NCBI RefSeq assembly: GCF_038039215.1
Contig: NZ_JBBPCL010000001.1
Coordinates: 1,364,001 to 1,428,000, forward strand
DNA length: 64,000 nucleotides
Source: Pseudonocardia sp. T1-2H
GTDB taxonomy: Bacteria > Actinomycetota > Actinomycetes > Mycobacteriales > Pseudonocardiaceae
Direction of reading: 5' to 3'
Part shown: in pieces, positions 16,907 through 26,720 of the stretch
How positions within the stretch are numbered: position 1 is the stretch's first letter
Layout: the number at the start of each line of letters is the position of its first letter
Notes under the pieces: generated by a model
Database searches by the model: none
Told to the model about the DNA's origin: nothing
Seen by the model: only the letters and a program-made list of their open reading frames with translations
Position numbers and translations under genes: made by a program

Positions 16907-16911
16907 TGGAC
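16907..16911. other. Right attachment site core (attR)
   Basis: TGGAC at the point where comM coding resumes in frame (Trp-Thr-Leu-Gly). Same five bases as at 4130-4134. No longer direct repeat flanks the element, as expected for a serine integrase. Confidence 0.75.
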
Positions 16912-16996
16912 CCTCGGCGATCTGGCCGGTGCCGTGCGCCCGGACCGGGACATGGTCGACAACGCGCTCTACTACCGCGATCGGCGGACGACGTGA
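16907..16996 (+). pseudogene. comM: Displaced 3' end of comM
   Basis: Encodes [20 protein letters not shown] then [13 protein letters not shown], the C-terminus expected for ComM/YifB proteins (RVAWTLADLAG-type ending). It has no start of its own. Its stop overlaps the dprA GTG (GTGA), showing that comM and dprA were translationally coupled before insertion. Confidence 0.88.
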
Positions 16997-18141
16997 GCGG
17001 GGCGGACAGGGCGATTCTCCGAGCCCGCGCCTACCTGCTGCGGGTGGCGGAACCGCCCGCGAAGGAGACCGGGCTGCTGGTCGAGCAGATGGGGCCGGTC
17101 GCCGCCGCGGACGCGATCCGGCGGGGGGACGTTCCCGGACCGGTGGCGGCGGAGACCCGCGCCCGCCGCTCCACCGACCTCGCCGAGAACGACCTGGCGG
17201 CCGCCGCGGCGGCGGGCGTCCGGCTCGTGGTCCCCGAGAGCCCGGAGTGGCCGCACTGGCCGTTCTCCGCGTTCGCCGTCGCCGGGACCAAGGAGCTCGC
17301 CCCACCGCTCGCCCTGTGGGTCCGGGGGAACGAGGACCTCGCGGAGCTGTGCGACCGGGCCGTCGCGATCGTCGGTGCCCGGGCGGCGACCGGGTACGGC
17401 ACGCATGTCGCCTCGGACCTCGGGGCGGCCCTGGCCGACGGCGGGCAGACCGTCGTCTCCGGGGCGGCGATCGGCATCGACGGCGCGGCCCACCGCGGCG
17501 CGCTGTCCGTCGGTGGCCCCACGGTCGCGGTGCTGGCCTGTGGGCCGGACCGTGCCTACCCGGCGTCGCACGCCGCGCTGATCGAGCGGGTCGCCCGGTC
17601 CGGGCTCGTGGTGTCCGAGTACCCGCCGGGCGCCGTCCCGGCCCGGCACCGCTTCCTCGTCCGGAACCGGCTCATCGCGGGCCTGACGGCCGGGACCGTC
17701 GTCGTCGAGGCGGCGCGGCGCAGCGGGGCCCAGCGCACCGCGTTCGCCGCCCGCGCCCTCGGCCGCCTCGTGATGGCCGTCCCCGGACCGGTCACGTCGG
17801 CGGGCTCGGTGGGATGCCACGAGCTCATCCGCGACGGCGCCCTGCTCGTCACCCGCCCCGAGGAGGTGCGGGAGGCCACCGGGCGTCTCGGGATCGACCT
17901 CACGGCGGAACCCGAACGCCCGCGGCGGCCCACGGACGGCCTCGATCCCGTCCAGGTGCTCGTGCACGACGCCCTGCCCCCGCGGGCCGCCCGGGACACG
18001 GGCTGGCTGGCCGTCGAGGCCGGGGTGACGGTGGGGGCCGTGCGGTCCGCGCTGGTCGAGCTGGAGGGACGGGGACTGGTCGAGCACCGGGAGGGGCGGT
18101 GGCAACGGCCGGCGCCGAAGCGGGACGAGCAACCGGCCTGA
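16993..18141 (+). CDS. dprA: DNA-processing protein DprA
   Basis: 382 residues. Loads RecA on incoming single-stranded DNA. Rossmann-like core: [20 protein letters not shown] (about 120-140), [16 protein letters not shown] (about 157-172), [11 protein letters not shown] (about 220) and the VPGPV segment (about 263); a C-terminal winged-helix domain (about 315-375) carries the [13 protein letters not shown] stretch. GTG 16993 in GTGA overlap with the comM remnant is the natural start. Since the insertion, upstream translation no longer reaches it from comM, so expression now depends on read-through or a new promoter at the right end of the element. Confidence 0.93.
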   Translation: MSGADRAILRARAYLLRVAEPPAKETGLLVEQMGPVAAADAIRRGDVPGPVAAETRARRSTDLAENDLAAAAAAGVRLVVPESPEWPHWPFSAFAVAGTKELAPPLALWVRGNEDLAELCDRAVAIVGARAATGYGTHVASDLGAALADGGQTVVSGAAIGIDGAAHRGALSVGGPTVAVLACGPDRAYPASHAALIERVARSGLVVSEYPPGAVPARHRFLVRNRLIAGLTAGTVVVEAARRSGAQRTAFAARALGRLVMAVPGPVTSAGSVGCHELIRDGALLVTRPEEVREATGRLGIDLTAEPERPRRPTDGLDPVQVLVHDALPPRAARDTGWLAVEAGVTVGAVRSALVELEGRGLVEHREGRWQRPAPKRDEQPA

Positions 18142-18225
18142 CCCGGGTGGCGGGCCGAACACCGCCGAACCGGCGACCCCGCGGTGAACGCAGCACGGGG
18201 ATCGGCCACAGCCCGCGTGGCGCGC

Positions 18226-18254
18226 TTGACCTGGGGGCCCGACGCCAGGACTGT
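18226..18254 (+). promoter_or_regulatory. Possible promoter of xerC
   Basis: TTGACC (18226-18231), 17-base spacer, GACTGT (18249-18254), then the xerC ATG seven bases on, which would give a nearly leaderless message. The -10 is a poor match. Confidence 0.3.
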
Positions 18255-18260
18255 CGGCGG

Positions 18261-19232
18261 ATGCGCCGCGAGCCGGGTTCGCCGGATCGGTCGGGGCCCG
18301 GGCCGGAACAGGGCCCGGACACCGACCCGGACGCGCTCGCCCCGGACGCGGCCAGGGCCCTGGACGGTTTCCTGCGCCACCTGGAGCTCGAACGCGGGCG
18401 CTCGGCGAACACCGTCCGGGCCTATCGCGGGGACCTCACCGGGCTGCTCACCGGGCTGCCCTCGCTGGCCTCGCTCGATCTCGCGCACCTGCGGGAATGG
18501 CTCTCCGCGGCACACGGCTCGGGACTCGGCCGCGCGACCCTGGCCCGTCGCGCCGCGGCCGCGCGGACCTTCACCGCATGGCTCTCCCGGGGCGGCCTGC
18601 TCGCGACGGATCCCGGGGCGCGGCTGACGTCGCCGCGGCCGCACCGCACGCTGCCGGAGGTGCTGCGCGCGGACCAGGCCGAGGAGCTCCTCGACGCGGC
18701 GGGGTCCGGCGCGGCGGAGGGCGATCCGCAGAACCTGCGGGACCTGCTGCTGCTGGAGCTGTTGTACGCGACCGGGGTGCGGATCGGCGAGCTCTGCGGC
18801 CTCGACGTGGACGACGTGGACGACGGTCGGCGCACGGTGCGGGTGCTCGGCAAGGGGAACAAGGAACGGACGGTCGTCTACGGGGCCCCGGCGTCGACCG
18901 CGCTGCGCCGGTGGCTCGCCGAGGGCAGGCCGGTGCTGGCTCGTCCGGACTCCCCGCCCGCGCTGCTGCTCGGGGTCCGCGGGCGCCGGTTGGACCCGCG
19001 GGTCGCGCGTGGCGTCGTCCATCGTGCGGTGGCCGCCGTCCCGGGCGCGCCGGACATCGGCCCCCACGGTCTGCGCCATGCGGCCGCAACCCATCTGCTG
19101 GACGGCGGCGCGGACCTTCGTTACGTACAGGAGTTACTTGGTCACGCTACGCTGTCAACTACGCAGCTGTACACGCACGTCACTCCCGACCGTTTGAAGG
19201 TGGTCCATGAGCAGGCTCATCCCAGGGCTTGA
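18261..19232 (+). CDS. xerC: Tyrosine recombinase XerC
   Basis: 323 residues. Resolves chromosome dimers at dif. N-terminal SAM-like core-binding domain (about 30-125; [20 protein letters not shown]) and catalytic domain with the arginine in TGVRIGEL (about 174), the lysine in GKGNKER (about 197), HGLRH (about 268-272), the histidine in [15 protein letters not shown] (about 294) and the tyrosine nucleophile at about 303. ATG 18261. It is chromosomal and between dprA and whiG as in other actinomycetes, so it is a house-keeping Xer, not the element's integrase. The 3' end overlaps whiG by 26 bases. Confidence 0.92.
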   Translation: MRREPGSPDRSGPGPEQGPDTDPDALAPDAARALDGFLRHLELERGRSANTVRAYRGDLTGLLTGLPSLASLDLAHLREWLSAAHGSGLGRATLARRAAAARTFTAWLSRGGLLATDPGARLTSPRPHRTLPEVLRADQAEELLDAAGSGAAEGDPQNLRDLLLLELLYATGVRIGELCGLDVDDVDDGRRTVRVLGKGNKERTVVYGAPASTALRRWLAEGRPVLARPDSPPALLLGVRGRRLDPRVARGVVHRAVAAVPGAPDIGPHGLRHAAATHLLDGGADLRYVQELLGHATLSTTQLYTHVTPDRLKVVHEQAHPRA

Positions 19233-20244
19233 TCAAGGCAGGGACGAGTCCGCCCAGCTGATGAGCTTCTCGGGGGCGCTGGCCCGGGCCTTGGTGGCCC
19301 CGTCCCCGACCCCCCGGACCCGCCTGCGGGCCGTGCCGGCGCCTTCGAAGGACGACCACGCAGCGCGACCGGCGGGTCTCCCGTGGTCGGCGCCCGCGGA
19401 CGAGCAGGGCGAGCGCGCCGCCGTCGTCGCACCGCTGGGGGGCGACACGCCCGGAGAGGACCCGGGTCCCCCGATCGAGGCCCCGGGGTCGGCGGCCTCC
19501 GCCGTGGCGGAGCTCTGGGACCGGTTCCGGAACGGCCGCGCCCGCGAGGACCGGGACGCGCTCGTCGTCCACTACTGGCGTCTCGTGCGCGGGGTCGCCG
19601 GGAAGATCGCGGGTGGCCTGCCCGCCCACGTCGACGTGGCGGACCTCGTGCAGTCCGGCATGTTCGGGCTGATGGAGGCCGTCGAGCGGTTCGATCCCGC
19701 GCGGGAGGTCCGGTTCGAGAGCTACGCGGCGCAGCGGATCCGCGGGGCGATGCTGGACGAGCTGCGCGCCCAGGACTGGGTGCCCCGGTCCGTCCGCGGC
19801 CGGCGCCGCGAGATCGACCGGGCGCGCGAGCGGCTGGAGATCCGGCTGGGGCGGGCGGCCCGCGAGCACGAGCTGGCCCTCGAGCTGGGCGTGGGGCTGC
19901 GCGAGCTGCGGGCGAACAGCCAGCACGTGCAGCTGGTGAGCGTGGAGGCGCTCGACGACGCCACGCCGCCCGGGGCCGTCCCGGTGGCGGAGCTGCTGGC
20001 CGACGACGATGCACCGGACCCCCTCGACGTCGCCCTGCGCCGGGAGGTGGGCCGCAGGCTCACCGCCGCGGTGCACGCGCTCGCCGAGCGGGACCGCCTG
20101 GTCGTCCGGCTGTACTACCTGGAGAACTTCACGCTCGCCGAGATCGGCCGGGTCCTCGGGGTCACCGAGTCCCGGGTGTGCCAGCTGCACTCGCGGCTGC
20201 TCACGCGGCTACGGGTGAGGCTCGAGGAGGACGCCGCCGGCTGA
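19207..20244 (+). CDS. whiG: RNA polymerase sigma factor WhiG (FliA/WhiG family)
   Basis: 345 residues. After a variable N-terminal 95 residues (Pro/Ala-rich), region 2 is visible in [20 protein letters not shown] and [21 protein letters not shown] (about 120-160), region 2.4 in [18 protein letters not shown], region 3 at about 195-240, and region 4 with [19 protein letters not shown] (about 310-330). The protein matches sigma factors that start sporulation in streptomycetes or motility in other actinomycetes. ATG 19207 lies inside xerC; a later start within the variable N-terminus is possible. No flagellar genes are in view, so a developmental role is the better guess. Confidence 0.88.
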   Translation: MSRLIPGLDQGRDESAQLMSFSGALARALVAPSPTPRTRLRAVPAPSKDDHAARPAGLPWSAPADEQGERAAVVAPLGGDTPGEDPGPPIEAPGSAASAVAELWDRFRNGRAREDRDALVVHYWRLVRGVAGKIAGGLPAHVDVADLVQSGMFGLMEAVERFDPAREVRFESYAAQRIRGAMLDELRAQDWVPRSVRGRRREIDRARERLEIRLGRAAREHELALELGVGLRELRANSQHVQLVSVEALDDATPPGAVPVAELLADDDAPDPLDVALRREVGRRLTAAVHALAERDRLVVRLYYLENFTLAEIGRVLGVTESRVCQLHSRLLTRLRVRLEEDAAG

Positions 20245-20343
20245 GCCGGTCCGGGCCGGTGCCGGCCGGTGAGGTTTCGGCTCGGCCACGAGACGGTGCG
20301 CGGTGTCGCGCCCCGAGGGGTGCCGCGCGCGGTCGACCACCGC

Positions 20344-20949
20344 TCAGACCGGCGGAGGTTCGGGGAGCAGCCGGACCCGCGCCGGCCGCAGCAGCACCAG
20401 CGGATCGAGGTAGTCCGCCTCGCCCCGGCGCACCCCCCAGTGCAGACACGCGTCCGCGGGACAGCCCGAGTGCCCCGCCTCGAGAACGCCGATGACGTCC
20501 CCGCGCCCGACACGGACGCCGGCGGCCACGGTCGCCCGGACGGGTTCGTACGTGGTCCGCAGGCCGTCCGCGTGCTCGACGGAGACCACCCCGCGCCCCG
20601 CCAGCCGGGCCGCGAAGACCACCGTCCCCGCCCGCGCCGCCAGGACGGCCTGGCCTGCCGTGCCGACGAGGTCGGCGCCGCGATGCCCGGTCCCGTACCG
20701 GAACGAGGGCGCCCGGAAGACGTTCCCGACGGCCGGGCGGGGCTGCAAGGGCCAGGAGTACCGCGCCCCGGGCGCCGGGACGGCGGTCATCCCGGACGGC
20801 CCGTCTCCTGATGGCCCGCCTCCGGACGGCCCGGCGGCGGAGGAGCCCGGCCCGGTGCCCGGCTCCCCGGGATCCACCGGCACCTGACCCACCGCCGTCA
20901 CCACGCCGACGACCCCCGCCAGGAGCGCCCGGACCAGCCCACCGTTCAT
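20344..20949 (-). CDS. Secreted M23-family peptidase-like protein
   Basis: 201 residues. N-terminal signal peptide (MNGGLVRALLAGVVGVVTAV), Gly/Pro/Ser-rich linker to about 65, then an M23 LysM-less domain. Metal ligands are seen as H and D of HRGADL and the H of CLHWGVR. The first His of the canonical HxH is replaced by Cys, as I recall for other actinobacterial proteins next to rpsB, so activity is uncertain. Start set at ATG 20949 because it begins the signal peptide; longer in-frame starts encode no sensible leader. It converges with whiG and diverges from rpsB. Confidence 0.85.
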   Translation of the reverse strand: MNGGLVRALLAGVVGVVTAVGQVPVDPGEPGTGPGSSAAGPSGGGPSGDGPSGMTAVPAPGARYSWPLQPRPAVGNVFRAPSFRYGTGHRGADLVGTAGQAVLAARAGTVVFAARLAGRGVVSVEHADGLRTTYEPVRATVAAGVRVGRGDVIGVLEAGHSGCPADACLHWGVRRGEADYLDPLVLLRPARVRLLPEPPPV

Positions 20950-21328
20950 CGCTCCAGCCTGACCCGCGCAAGCCCTCCGCGGCCCCCGACCGGTCCGCCC
21001 GTGGACAGCCGGAACGCCCTGTGGACAACCCGGCCCCGTGGAGCCATGCCGGGTGAGGTCGATCGCGCCCACGGCGTACACTCGACATGCACCTCGATCC
21101 GTCGGGGTGACTTCGCGCGCACGCGTGCTCCGCGGTCACGGCCCTCCTTCCGAAGGCCGCGCGGGGCAACGGCGACCGGGCGGTCCCGTACCGCCGGCCA
21201 GCAGTCTCGGGCCGGTGCGGCGGGTCCGGTGGCCGGCGCGGCGCCAGGGTGGGACCACGACAACGCGGTCCCCGCAACCGCCCCGCGCGGCCGTGAGGCC
21301 GCGCCCGACGAAAGGGTGAACACCGGCC
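20950..21328 (+). promoter_or_regulatory. rpsB promoter and long leader region
   Basis: About 380 bases without a gene between divergent M23 and rpsB. A TACACT hexamer near 21076 could be a -10 for rpsB, which would give a leader of about 240 bases. The leader is very GC-rich and holds stems such as GCGCGGCC/GGCCGCGC near 21286-21306. Ribosomal protein S2 controls its own operon through leader RNA in several bacteria; whether that is so here is not visible. Confidence 0.45.
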
Positions 21329-22252
21329 ATGGCCGTCGTCACCATGAAGCAGCTGCTCGACAGCGGCGTGCACTTCGGGCACCAGACCCGGCGCTGGAAC
21401 CCGAAGATGAAGCGCTACATCCTGACCGAGCGCAACGGCATCTACATCATCGACCTGCAGCAGACGCTGTCGTACATCGACCGGGCCTACGAGTTCGTGC
21501 GCGAGACCGTCGCGCACGGCGGCACGATCATGTTCGTCGGCACGAAGAAGCAGGCGCAGGAGGCCATCGCCGACGAGGCGGGCCGCGTGAACATGCCCTA
21601 CGTGAACCAGCGCTGGCTGGGCGGCATGCTCACCAACTTCCAGACCGTGCACAAGCGCCTCCAGCGCCTCAAGGAGCTGGAGTCGATGGAGCAGACGGGG
21701 GGCTTCGAGGGTCGCACCAAGAAGGAGATCCTCATGCTCACCCGTGAGAAGGACAAGCTCGAGAAGACCCTCGGCGGTATTCGCGACATGTCCAAGGTGC
21801 CCAGCGCGGTGTGGATCGTCGACACCAAGAAGGAGCACATCGCCGTCGGAGAGGCCCGCAAGCTGGGCATCCCGGTCGTCTCCATCCTGGACACCAACTG
21901 CGACCCGGACGAGGTCGACTTCCCGATCCCGGGCAACGACGATGCGATCCGCTCCGCCGCGCTGCTCACCAAGGTGATCGCGCGCGCCGCCGCGGACGGT
22001 CTCATGGCCCGCTCGTCGCGGGGTCGCGGGGACAGCTCGGAGAAGCCCGAGGGCGCCTCCGACGAGCCGCTCGCCGAGTGGGAGCAGGAGCTGCTCACCG
22101 GTGGTGAGGTCGGCTCGGACGGGGCCAGCATCAACGGCACCGCCGGCACGCCGGAGACCGCGCCCGCCGCTGCCGAGCCGGAGGCCGGCTCCGCCGCCCC
22201 CGCCGCGGCCCCGGCCAGCACCAGCAACGGCACGCAGCAGACCGCCGGCTGA
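21329..22252 (+). CDS. rpsB: 30S ribosomal protein S2
   Basis: 307 residues. Typical start [19 protein letters not shown], followed by [19 protein letters not shown], and the PGNDDAIRS segment near 208-216. The last 80 residues are an Ala/Glu/Pro-rich extension (after LTGGEVGS) beyond the roughly 240-residue E. coli protein, common in actinomycetes and probably disordered. First gene of the rpsB-tsf-pyrH-frr-cdsA block. Confidence 0.97.
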   Translation: MAVVTMKQLLDSGVHFGHQTRRWNPKMKRYILTERNGIYIIDLQQTLSYIDRAYEFVRETVAHGGTIMFVGTKKQAQEAIADEAGRVNMPYVNQRWLGGMLTNFQTVHKRLQRLKELESMEQTGGFEGRTKKEILMLTREKDKLEKTLGGIRDMSKVPSAVWIVDTKKEHIAVGEARKLGIPVVSILDTNCDPDEVDFPIPGNDDAIRSAALLTKVIARAAADGLMARSSRGRGDSSEKPEGASDEPLAEWEQELLTGGEVGSDGASINGTAGTPETAPAAAEPEAGSAAPAAAPASTSNGTQQTAG

Positions 22253-22358
22253 CCTGCCCGATCTCGGCGGCCGGGCTCCTCGGGGACATCTCCGGGAGCC
22301 CGGCCGTCGGTCGGATTCCCTCATTCGTACGCTTCCCAAGGAACGAGAAGACACCGAG

Positions 22359-23174
22359 ATGGCGAACTACACCGCCGCGGACGTCAAGCGGCTCCGTGAG
22401 CTCACCGGCTCCGGGATGATGGACTGCAAGAAGGCGCTCGAGGAGTCCGACGGCGACTTCGACAAGGCCGTCGAGCTGCTCCGCATCAAGGGCGCGAAGG
22501 ACGTGGGCAAGCGCGCCGAGCGTTCCACGTCGAACGGCCTGGTCGTCGCCGAGGGCGGCACCATGGTCGAGCTGGACTGCGAGACGGACTTCGTCGCCAA
22601 GAGCGACGACTTCGTCTCCCTGGCGAACCAGATCCTGGCCGTCGCGGTCGAGCAGAAGCCCGCCGACGTCGAGGCGCTGGCGAAGGCCCCCCTCGACGGT
22701 GGCACCGTTGCGGACGCGATCCACTCGCTCTCCGCGCGCATCGGCGAGAAGCTCGAGCTCAAGCGCTACATCCACGTCGACGGCCCGGTCGCCGTCTACC
22801 TCCACCGTCGCGCGAGCGACCTGCCGCCGGCCATCGGCGCGCTGGTCTCGTACGAGGGTTCGGACGACGAGGCCGCCCGCGGCGTCGCGATGCACATCGC
22901 CGCGGCCCGCCCGCAGTACACCACGCGTGAGCAGGTGCCGGCGGACCTCGTGGAGAACGAGCGTCGCATCGCCGAGGCCACCGCCCGCGAGGAGGGGAAG
23001 CCGGAGAAGATCCTGGACCGCATCGTCGAGGGTCGGCTCACCGGTTTCTACAAGGACGTCGTGCTGCTCGAGCAGGCGTCGGTCCAGGACTCCAAGAAGA
23101 GCGTCAAGGCCCTGCTCGACGAGGCCGGCGTCACCGTCAAGGAGTTCGCCCGCTTCGAGGTCGGCCAGGCCTGA
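22359..23174 (+). CDS. tsf: Elongation factor Ts
   Basis: 271 residues. Guanine-nucleotide exchange factor for EF-Tu. Begins [20 protein letters not shown] with the [12 protein letters not shown] signature of the N-terminal UBA-like domain, then [16 protein letters not shown], the canonical EF-Ts motif at about 70-85. ATG 22359 chosen because it begins the conserved N-terminus. The gap to rpsB is 106 bases and contains a GC-rich inverted repeat (CCGGGCTCC/GGAGCCCGG near 22271-22302) that might attenuate transcription. Confidence 0.97.
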   Translation: MANYTAADVKRLRELTGSGMMDCKKALEESDGDFDKAVELLRIKGAKDVGKRAERSTSNGLVVAEGGTMVELDCETDFVAKSDDFVSLANQILAVAVEQKPADVEALAKAPLDGGTVADAIHSLSARIGEKLELKRYIHVDGPVAVYLHRRASDLPPAIGALVSYEGSDDEAARGVAMHIAAARPQYTTREQVPADLVENERRIAEATAREEGKPEKILDRIVEGRLTGFYKDVVLLEQASVQDSKKSVKALLDEAGVTVKEFARFEVGQA

Positions 23175-23180
23175 TGCAGA

Positions 23181-23939
23181 ATGACTGACGACCACGGGAT
23201 CGACGCCTCGGCCACCCCCCGACGCGGCTACCGCCGAGTGCTGCTCAAGCTCGGCGGGGAGATGTTCGGGGGCGGTGGCCTCGGCGTCGATCCCAAGGTC
23301 GTCGAGACGGTGTCGCGCCAGGTCGCGGAGGTCGTCGCGAGCGGCGCCCAGATGGCGATCGTGATCGGCGGCGGGAACTTCTTCCGCGGATCGGAGCTGC
23401 AGCAGCGTGGCATGGACCGCTCCCGGGCGGACTACATGGGCATGCTCGCCACCGTCATGAACTGTCTCGCGCTCCAGGACTTCCTGGAGCGCGAACACCA
23501 TCTCGACACCCGCGTGCAGACCGCCATCACGATGGGACAGGTCGCGGAGGCGTACATCCCCCGTCGCGCGATCCGGCACCTGGAGAAGGGCCGTGTGGTG
23601 ATCTTCGGCGCCGGCGTCGGGATGCCCTACTTCTCCACCGACACCGCGGGGGCGCAGCGCGCGCTGGAGATCGGCTGCGAGGCGCTCCTGCTGGCCAAGG
23701 GGGTCGACGGCGTGTTCGACGCGGACCCGAAGACGAACCCCGACGCCACGATGTACCACGAGATCACCCACCGGGAGGTCCTGGAGCGCGGGCTCAAGGT
23801 CGCGGACGCCACCGCGTTCAGCCTGTGCATGGACAACCGGATGCCGATCATCGTCTTCAATCTGTTGACCGAGGGCAACATCGCCCGCGCGGTCGCAGGT
23901 GAGAGGATCGGCACGTTGGTGAGCACGCCCGAGAACTGA
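23181..23939 (+). CDS. pyrH: UMP kinase
   Basis: 252 residues. Amino-acid-kinase fold: [12 protein letters not shown] at about 17-28, [10 protein letters not shown] at about 56-65, [12 protein letters not shown] at about 80-91, and the uridylate-binding [11 protein letters not shown] region near 153-163. Makes UDP from UMP for nucleotide and cell-wall precursor synthesis. Starts six bases after tsf. Confidence 0.96.
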   Translation: MTDDHGIDASATPRRGYRRVLLKLGGEMFGGGGLGVDPKVVETVSRQVAEVVASGAQMAIVIGGGNFFRGSELQQRGMDRSRADYMGMLATVMNCLALQDFLEREHHLDTRVQTAITMGQVAEAYIPRRAIRHLEKGRVVIFGAGVGMPYFSTDTAGAQRALEIGCEALLLAKGVDGVFDADPKTNPDATMYHEITHREVLERGLKVADATAFSLCMDNRMPIIVFNLLTEGNIARAVAGERIGTLVSTPEN

Positions 23940-23987
23940 CACCGAGAACCACGAACACCGCGGACCGAGCAAGCCTGGGGAGCAGCC

Positions 23988-24554
23988 GTGATCGACGAAG
24001 CCCTCTTCGACGCCGAGGAGAAGATGGAGAAGGCCGTCGCGGTGGCCAAGGACGATCTGGCCTCCGTCCGTACCGGCCGCGCCACTCCCAACATGTTCTC
24101 GAAGATCGTCGTCGACTACTACGGCGCCTACACGCCGCTCAACCAGCTCGCGTCGGTGAACATCCCCGAGGCGCGCATGGTCATCATCAAGCCGTACGAC
24201 GCCAGCCAGCTCAGGGCGCTCGAGAAGGCGATCCGGGACTCGGACCTCGGCCTCAACCCCAGCAACGACGGGCAGATCATCCGCGTGGTGGTGCCGCAGC
24301 TGTCCGAGGAGCGCCGCCGGGACATGGTGAAGGTGGCCCGCGGCAAGGGCGAGGAGGCCCGGGTCACGGTCCGCAGCGTCCGGCGCAAGGCGATGGACGA
24401 GCTGCACCGCATCGTCCGGGACGGTGACGCGGGCGAGGACGAGGTCAGCCGTGCCGAGAAGGAGCTCCAGGCGACGGTGGACCGCTACGTCGCCCAGATC
24501 GACGAACTCGTCAAGCACAAGGAAGCCGAGCTCCTCGAGCTCTCGAGTCCGTGA
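23988..24554 (+). CDS. frr: Ribosome recycling factor
   Basis: 188 residues, close to the usual 185. Three-helix domain seen in [21 protein letters not shown], and the conserved [33 protein letters not shown] and [12 protein letters not shown] blocks. Splits post-termination ribosomes with EF-G. GTG start with GGGGAGCAG upstream. The stop overlaps the cdsA GTG (GTGA). Confidence 0.96.
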   Translation: MIDEALFDAEEKMEKAVAVAKDDLASVRTGRATPNMFSKIVVDYYGAYTPLNQLASVNIPEARMVIIKPYDASQLRALEKAIRDSDLGLNPSNDGQIIRVVVPQLSEERRRDMVKVARGKGEEARVTVRSVRRKAMDELHRIVRDGDAGEDEVSRAEKELQATVDRYVAQIDELVKHKEAELLELSSP

Positions 24555-25459
24555 CCGCCTCCCCTCACGACGCCCCCGGCACTGCTCCGGTGACCTCGGA
24601 CCTCCCCGGTGCGGACCTCCCGGGCGCCCCGCGCCCGCCGAGGTCCGCGCGGCTCGGCCGCAACCTGGTCGCGGCGATCGGTGTCGGCGTCGCGATGGGC
24701 GCGGTCATCATCTCCTCCCTGCTGATCGTCCGGCAGGCGTTCGTCATCGTGCTCGCGGTGGCCGCCGCCGTCGCCACCTGGGAGCTCGCCGGTGCGCTGC
24801 GCCGCGGCGCCGGGATCGAGGTCCCGCTGCCGGTGCTGCTCGTCGGCGGGCAGGCGATGATCTGGCTGGCCTGGCCGTTCGGGCTGCGCGGATCCGCCGT
24901 CGCCTTCGCGGTGACGGTGCTGGTCTCGCTGCTGTGGCGGATGCGCGGCGGCGCCCAGGGCTTCGTCCGGGACGTCGGCGCGGGCGTCTTCACCGCGGCC
25001 TACGTGCCCTTCTTCGTGTCCTTCGCGGTCATGCTCACCGTCACGCCGGACGGCGTCGGCCGCGTGCTCACCTTCATGATCTGCGTCGTGGCCTCGGACG
25101 TCGGCGGCTACGCGGCCGGTGTCATCGCGGGCCGGCACCCGATGGCACCCACGATCAGCCCCAAGAAGTCCTGGGAGGGCTTCGGCGGGTCGCTGATCGC
25201 CGGGATGGTCGCGGGCGCGCTGTGCGTCTTCTTCCTCCTCGACGGCGTGTGGTGGCTCGGCGCGATCACCGGTGCCGTGCTCGTCGTGACCGCGACCCTC
25301 GGGGACCTCACCGAGTCGCTGATCAAACGGGACATCGGCGTGAAGGACATGGGGGACCTGCTGCCCGGCCACGGCGGCCTGATGGACCGGATGGACTCGA
25401 TGCTCCCGGCGGCGTTCGTGTCGTGGGCGCTGCTGAGCCTCGTGGTGCCGGTCGCTTGA
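24551..25459 (+). CDS. cdsA: Phosphatidate cytidylyltransferase
   Basis: 302 residues. Integral membrane enzyme making CDP-diacylglycerol from phosphatidic acid and CTP. About eight hydrophobic segments follow a Pro-rich cytoplasmic start. The family signature lies near the C-terminus: [20 protein letters not shown] then GLMDRMDS, and [16 protein letters not shown] at about 197-212. Coupled to frr by a GTGA overlap, and its stop overlaps the next gene's TTG (TTGA). Confidence 0.95.
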   Translation: MTASPHDAPGTAPVTSDLPGADLPGAPRPPRSARLGRNLVAAIGVGVAMGAVIISSLLIVRQAFVIVLAVAAAVATWELAGALRRGAGIEVPLPVLLVGGQAMIWLAWPFGLRGSAVAFAVTVLVSLLWRMRGGAQGFVRDVGAGVFTAAYVPFFVSFAVMLTVTPDGVGRVLTFMICVVASDVGGYAAGVIAGRHPMAPTISPKKSWEGFGGSLIAGMVAGALCVFFLLDGVWWLGAITGAVLVVTATLGDLTESLIKRDIGVKDMGDLLPGHGGLMDRMDSMLPAAFVSWALLSLVVPVA

Positions 25460-26198
25460 CCGCACGGTTCAAGGGGTTCGGCGGCCAGGTGAAGCCCGGA
25501 CCGGCGATCCCCAGCCCCAACATCTGGCACTGGCCGGACGTCTACGCTCAGGAGAACGCCGCCCAGGACGCGGACGGCGCGATCTGGACCGCGCTGCGCG
25601 AGGCGGCGCCGTGGGCGGGCAAGGACGTCGTCGACGTCGGCTGCGGGGACGGTTTCCACCTGCCCGTGTTCGCGGCCGAGGCCGCGTCGGTCGTCGGGGT
25701 GGAGCCGCATCCGCCGCTGGTCGAGCGCGCCCGGGCGCGCGTCGCCGGCACCGGGATCGGCGTCCTGCGCGGCGGGGCCGAGGCGTTGCCGCTCCCGGAC
25801 CGCAGCGCGGACGTCGTGCACGCCCGGACCGCGTACTTCTTCGGCGAGGGCTGCGAGCCGGGGCTCGCAGAGGCGGACCGGGTGCTGCGTCCCGGGGAGT
25901 GCTCGCGGTCGTCGACCTGGACTTCGCGGCGTCGCCCTACGGGGACTGGCTCCGCGCGGACCTGCCGACGTTCGATCCCGTCGTCGTCGAGCGGTTCTTC
26001 CACCGGCACGGCTTCCGCTCCCGCAGCGTCGACACCGTCTGGCGCTTCGAGGACCGGGCGACGCTCGGGTCGGTCCTCCGGATCGAGTTCTCGAAGGCTG
26101 TCGCGGACCGGGCCCTCGCGTCGACGCCCGGCCTCACGATCGAGGTCGGCTACCGGCTGCGGACGCGCCACCGACCCGCGACGCTGCTCCGTCCCTGA
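25456..26198 (+). pseudogene. Class I SAM-dependent methyltransferase, frameshifted
   Basis: TTG start overlaps the cdsA stop. Frame one encodes ARFKGFGGQVKPGPAIPSPN, the SAM-binding motif VVDVGCGDGFH (about 57-67), VVGVEPHPPLVERARAR and LPLPDRSADVVHARTAYFF, then goes astray at VLRPGECSRSS. The continuing protein is in the next frame: VLAVVDLDFAASPYGDWLRA to the stop at 26198. Adding one G to GGGG at 25894-25897 restores RPGGVLAVVDL, so a single-base loss explains the break. The restored protein would be about 247 residues. The substrate is unknown. Either a recent mutation or a sequencing error. Confidence 0.8.
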
Positions 26199-26415
26199 TC
26201 AGGGCGCGCGGTCGGACGACCGTGATCTGCCCCCGTCACCGCCACGGGCTGTGCGGGTGAGCCCCTGGTCGGGGCGGTCAGGTTCGGGGGCACACGGGTT
26301 CGCCATGGGTGGTGCTCCTCGCCCCGTGGTGGGGCCCGGTCCGGTGTTGAACGGTCCTCTTCCCGGGTGGGGGCTGGGACCTGTGTGCGGTCCGCCGCTC
26401 GCTACCGTGGAGCGC

Positions 26416-26718
26416 ATGAGCCGTACGGTGCGCGCGGTCGCGGGGATCCCCGTCCCCCATCTGGAGATCGTCCTGGGCGCCGTCGCGTGGGTCGCGGGCA
26501 CGCTCGCCCTGCCCACGGGCGTCGGCACGGTGCTGATGGCCGCCGGCCTCGGCGTCACCGGGGTGTTGTGGGTGGCGGTGCGACGCCGGCACGGCCTGGG
26601 CGCGCGGCTGGACCGGGCGCTGCGGACACAGGTGCTCAGGCTCGGGCTCGGGGTTCTCGTCGCGCTCGTCGCGCTGGGCGTCGTGCTCCCGCTCGTGGGC
26701 GGCGGCTGGGGGAGCTGA
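26416..26718 (+). CDS. Small integral membrane protein
   Basis: 100 residues with about three membrane segments (LEIVLGAVAWVAGTLALPT, VLMAAGLGVTGVLWVAV, LGLGVLVALVALGVVLPLV) separated by a basic loop (RRRHGLGARLDRAL). ATG 26416. No family recognised. It is followed two bases later by another small membrane protein and then rlmN, so the two may work as a pair. Confidence 0.62.
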   Translation: MSRTVRAVAGIPVPHLEIVLGAVAWVAGTLALPTGVGTVLMAAGLGVTGVLWVAVRRRHGLGARLDRALRTQVLRLGLGVLVALVALGVVLPLVGGGWGS

Positions 26719-26720
26719 CG

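Larger units (their letters stand above)
4130..16911. mobile_element. AICE-type integrative element inserted in comM
   Basis: An integrated element of about 12.8 kb bounded by the short shared core TGGAC at both ends. It contains the module set that defines actinomycete integrative and conjugative elements: integrase (4150-5610, here a large serine recombinase), an HUH replication protein (13417-14718) and an FtsK-like DNA translocase (14715-15899), plus a small resolvase, an RHH DNA-binding protein and about ten uncharacterised genes. The left part reads mostly rightward; the right part is a leftward operon. Codons with A/T at third positions, and short AT-rich stretches, are clearly commoner than in the flanking chromosome. 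No terminase large subunit, capsid or tail genes are seen, which argues against a complete phage. Confidence 0.88.

Noticed and set aside
4130..16911. tRNA gene as attachment site
   Set aside because: No tRNA-like sequence at either end; the ends lie in comM coding sequence.
16929..18260. Very long frame leading into xerC
   Set aside because: It is the dprA shadow in another frame; XerC homology starts after ATG 18261.
22131..24518. Nearly 800-codon leftward frame
   Set aside because: Antisense shadow of tsf, pyrH and frr caused by high GC at third codon positions.
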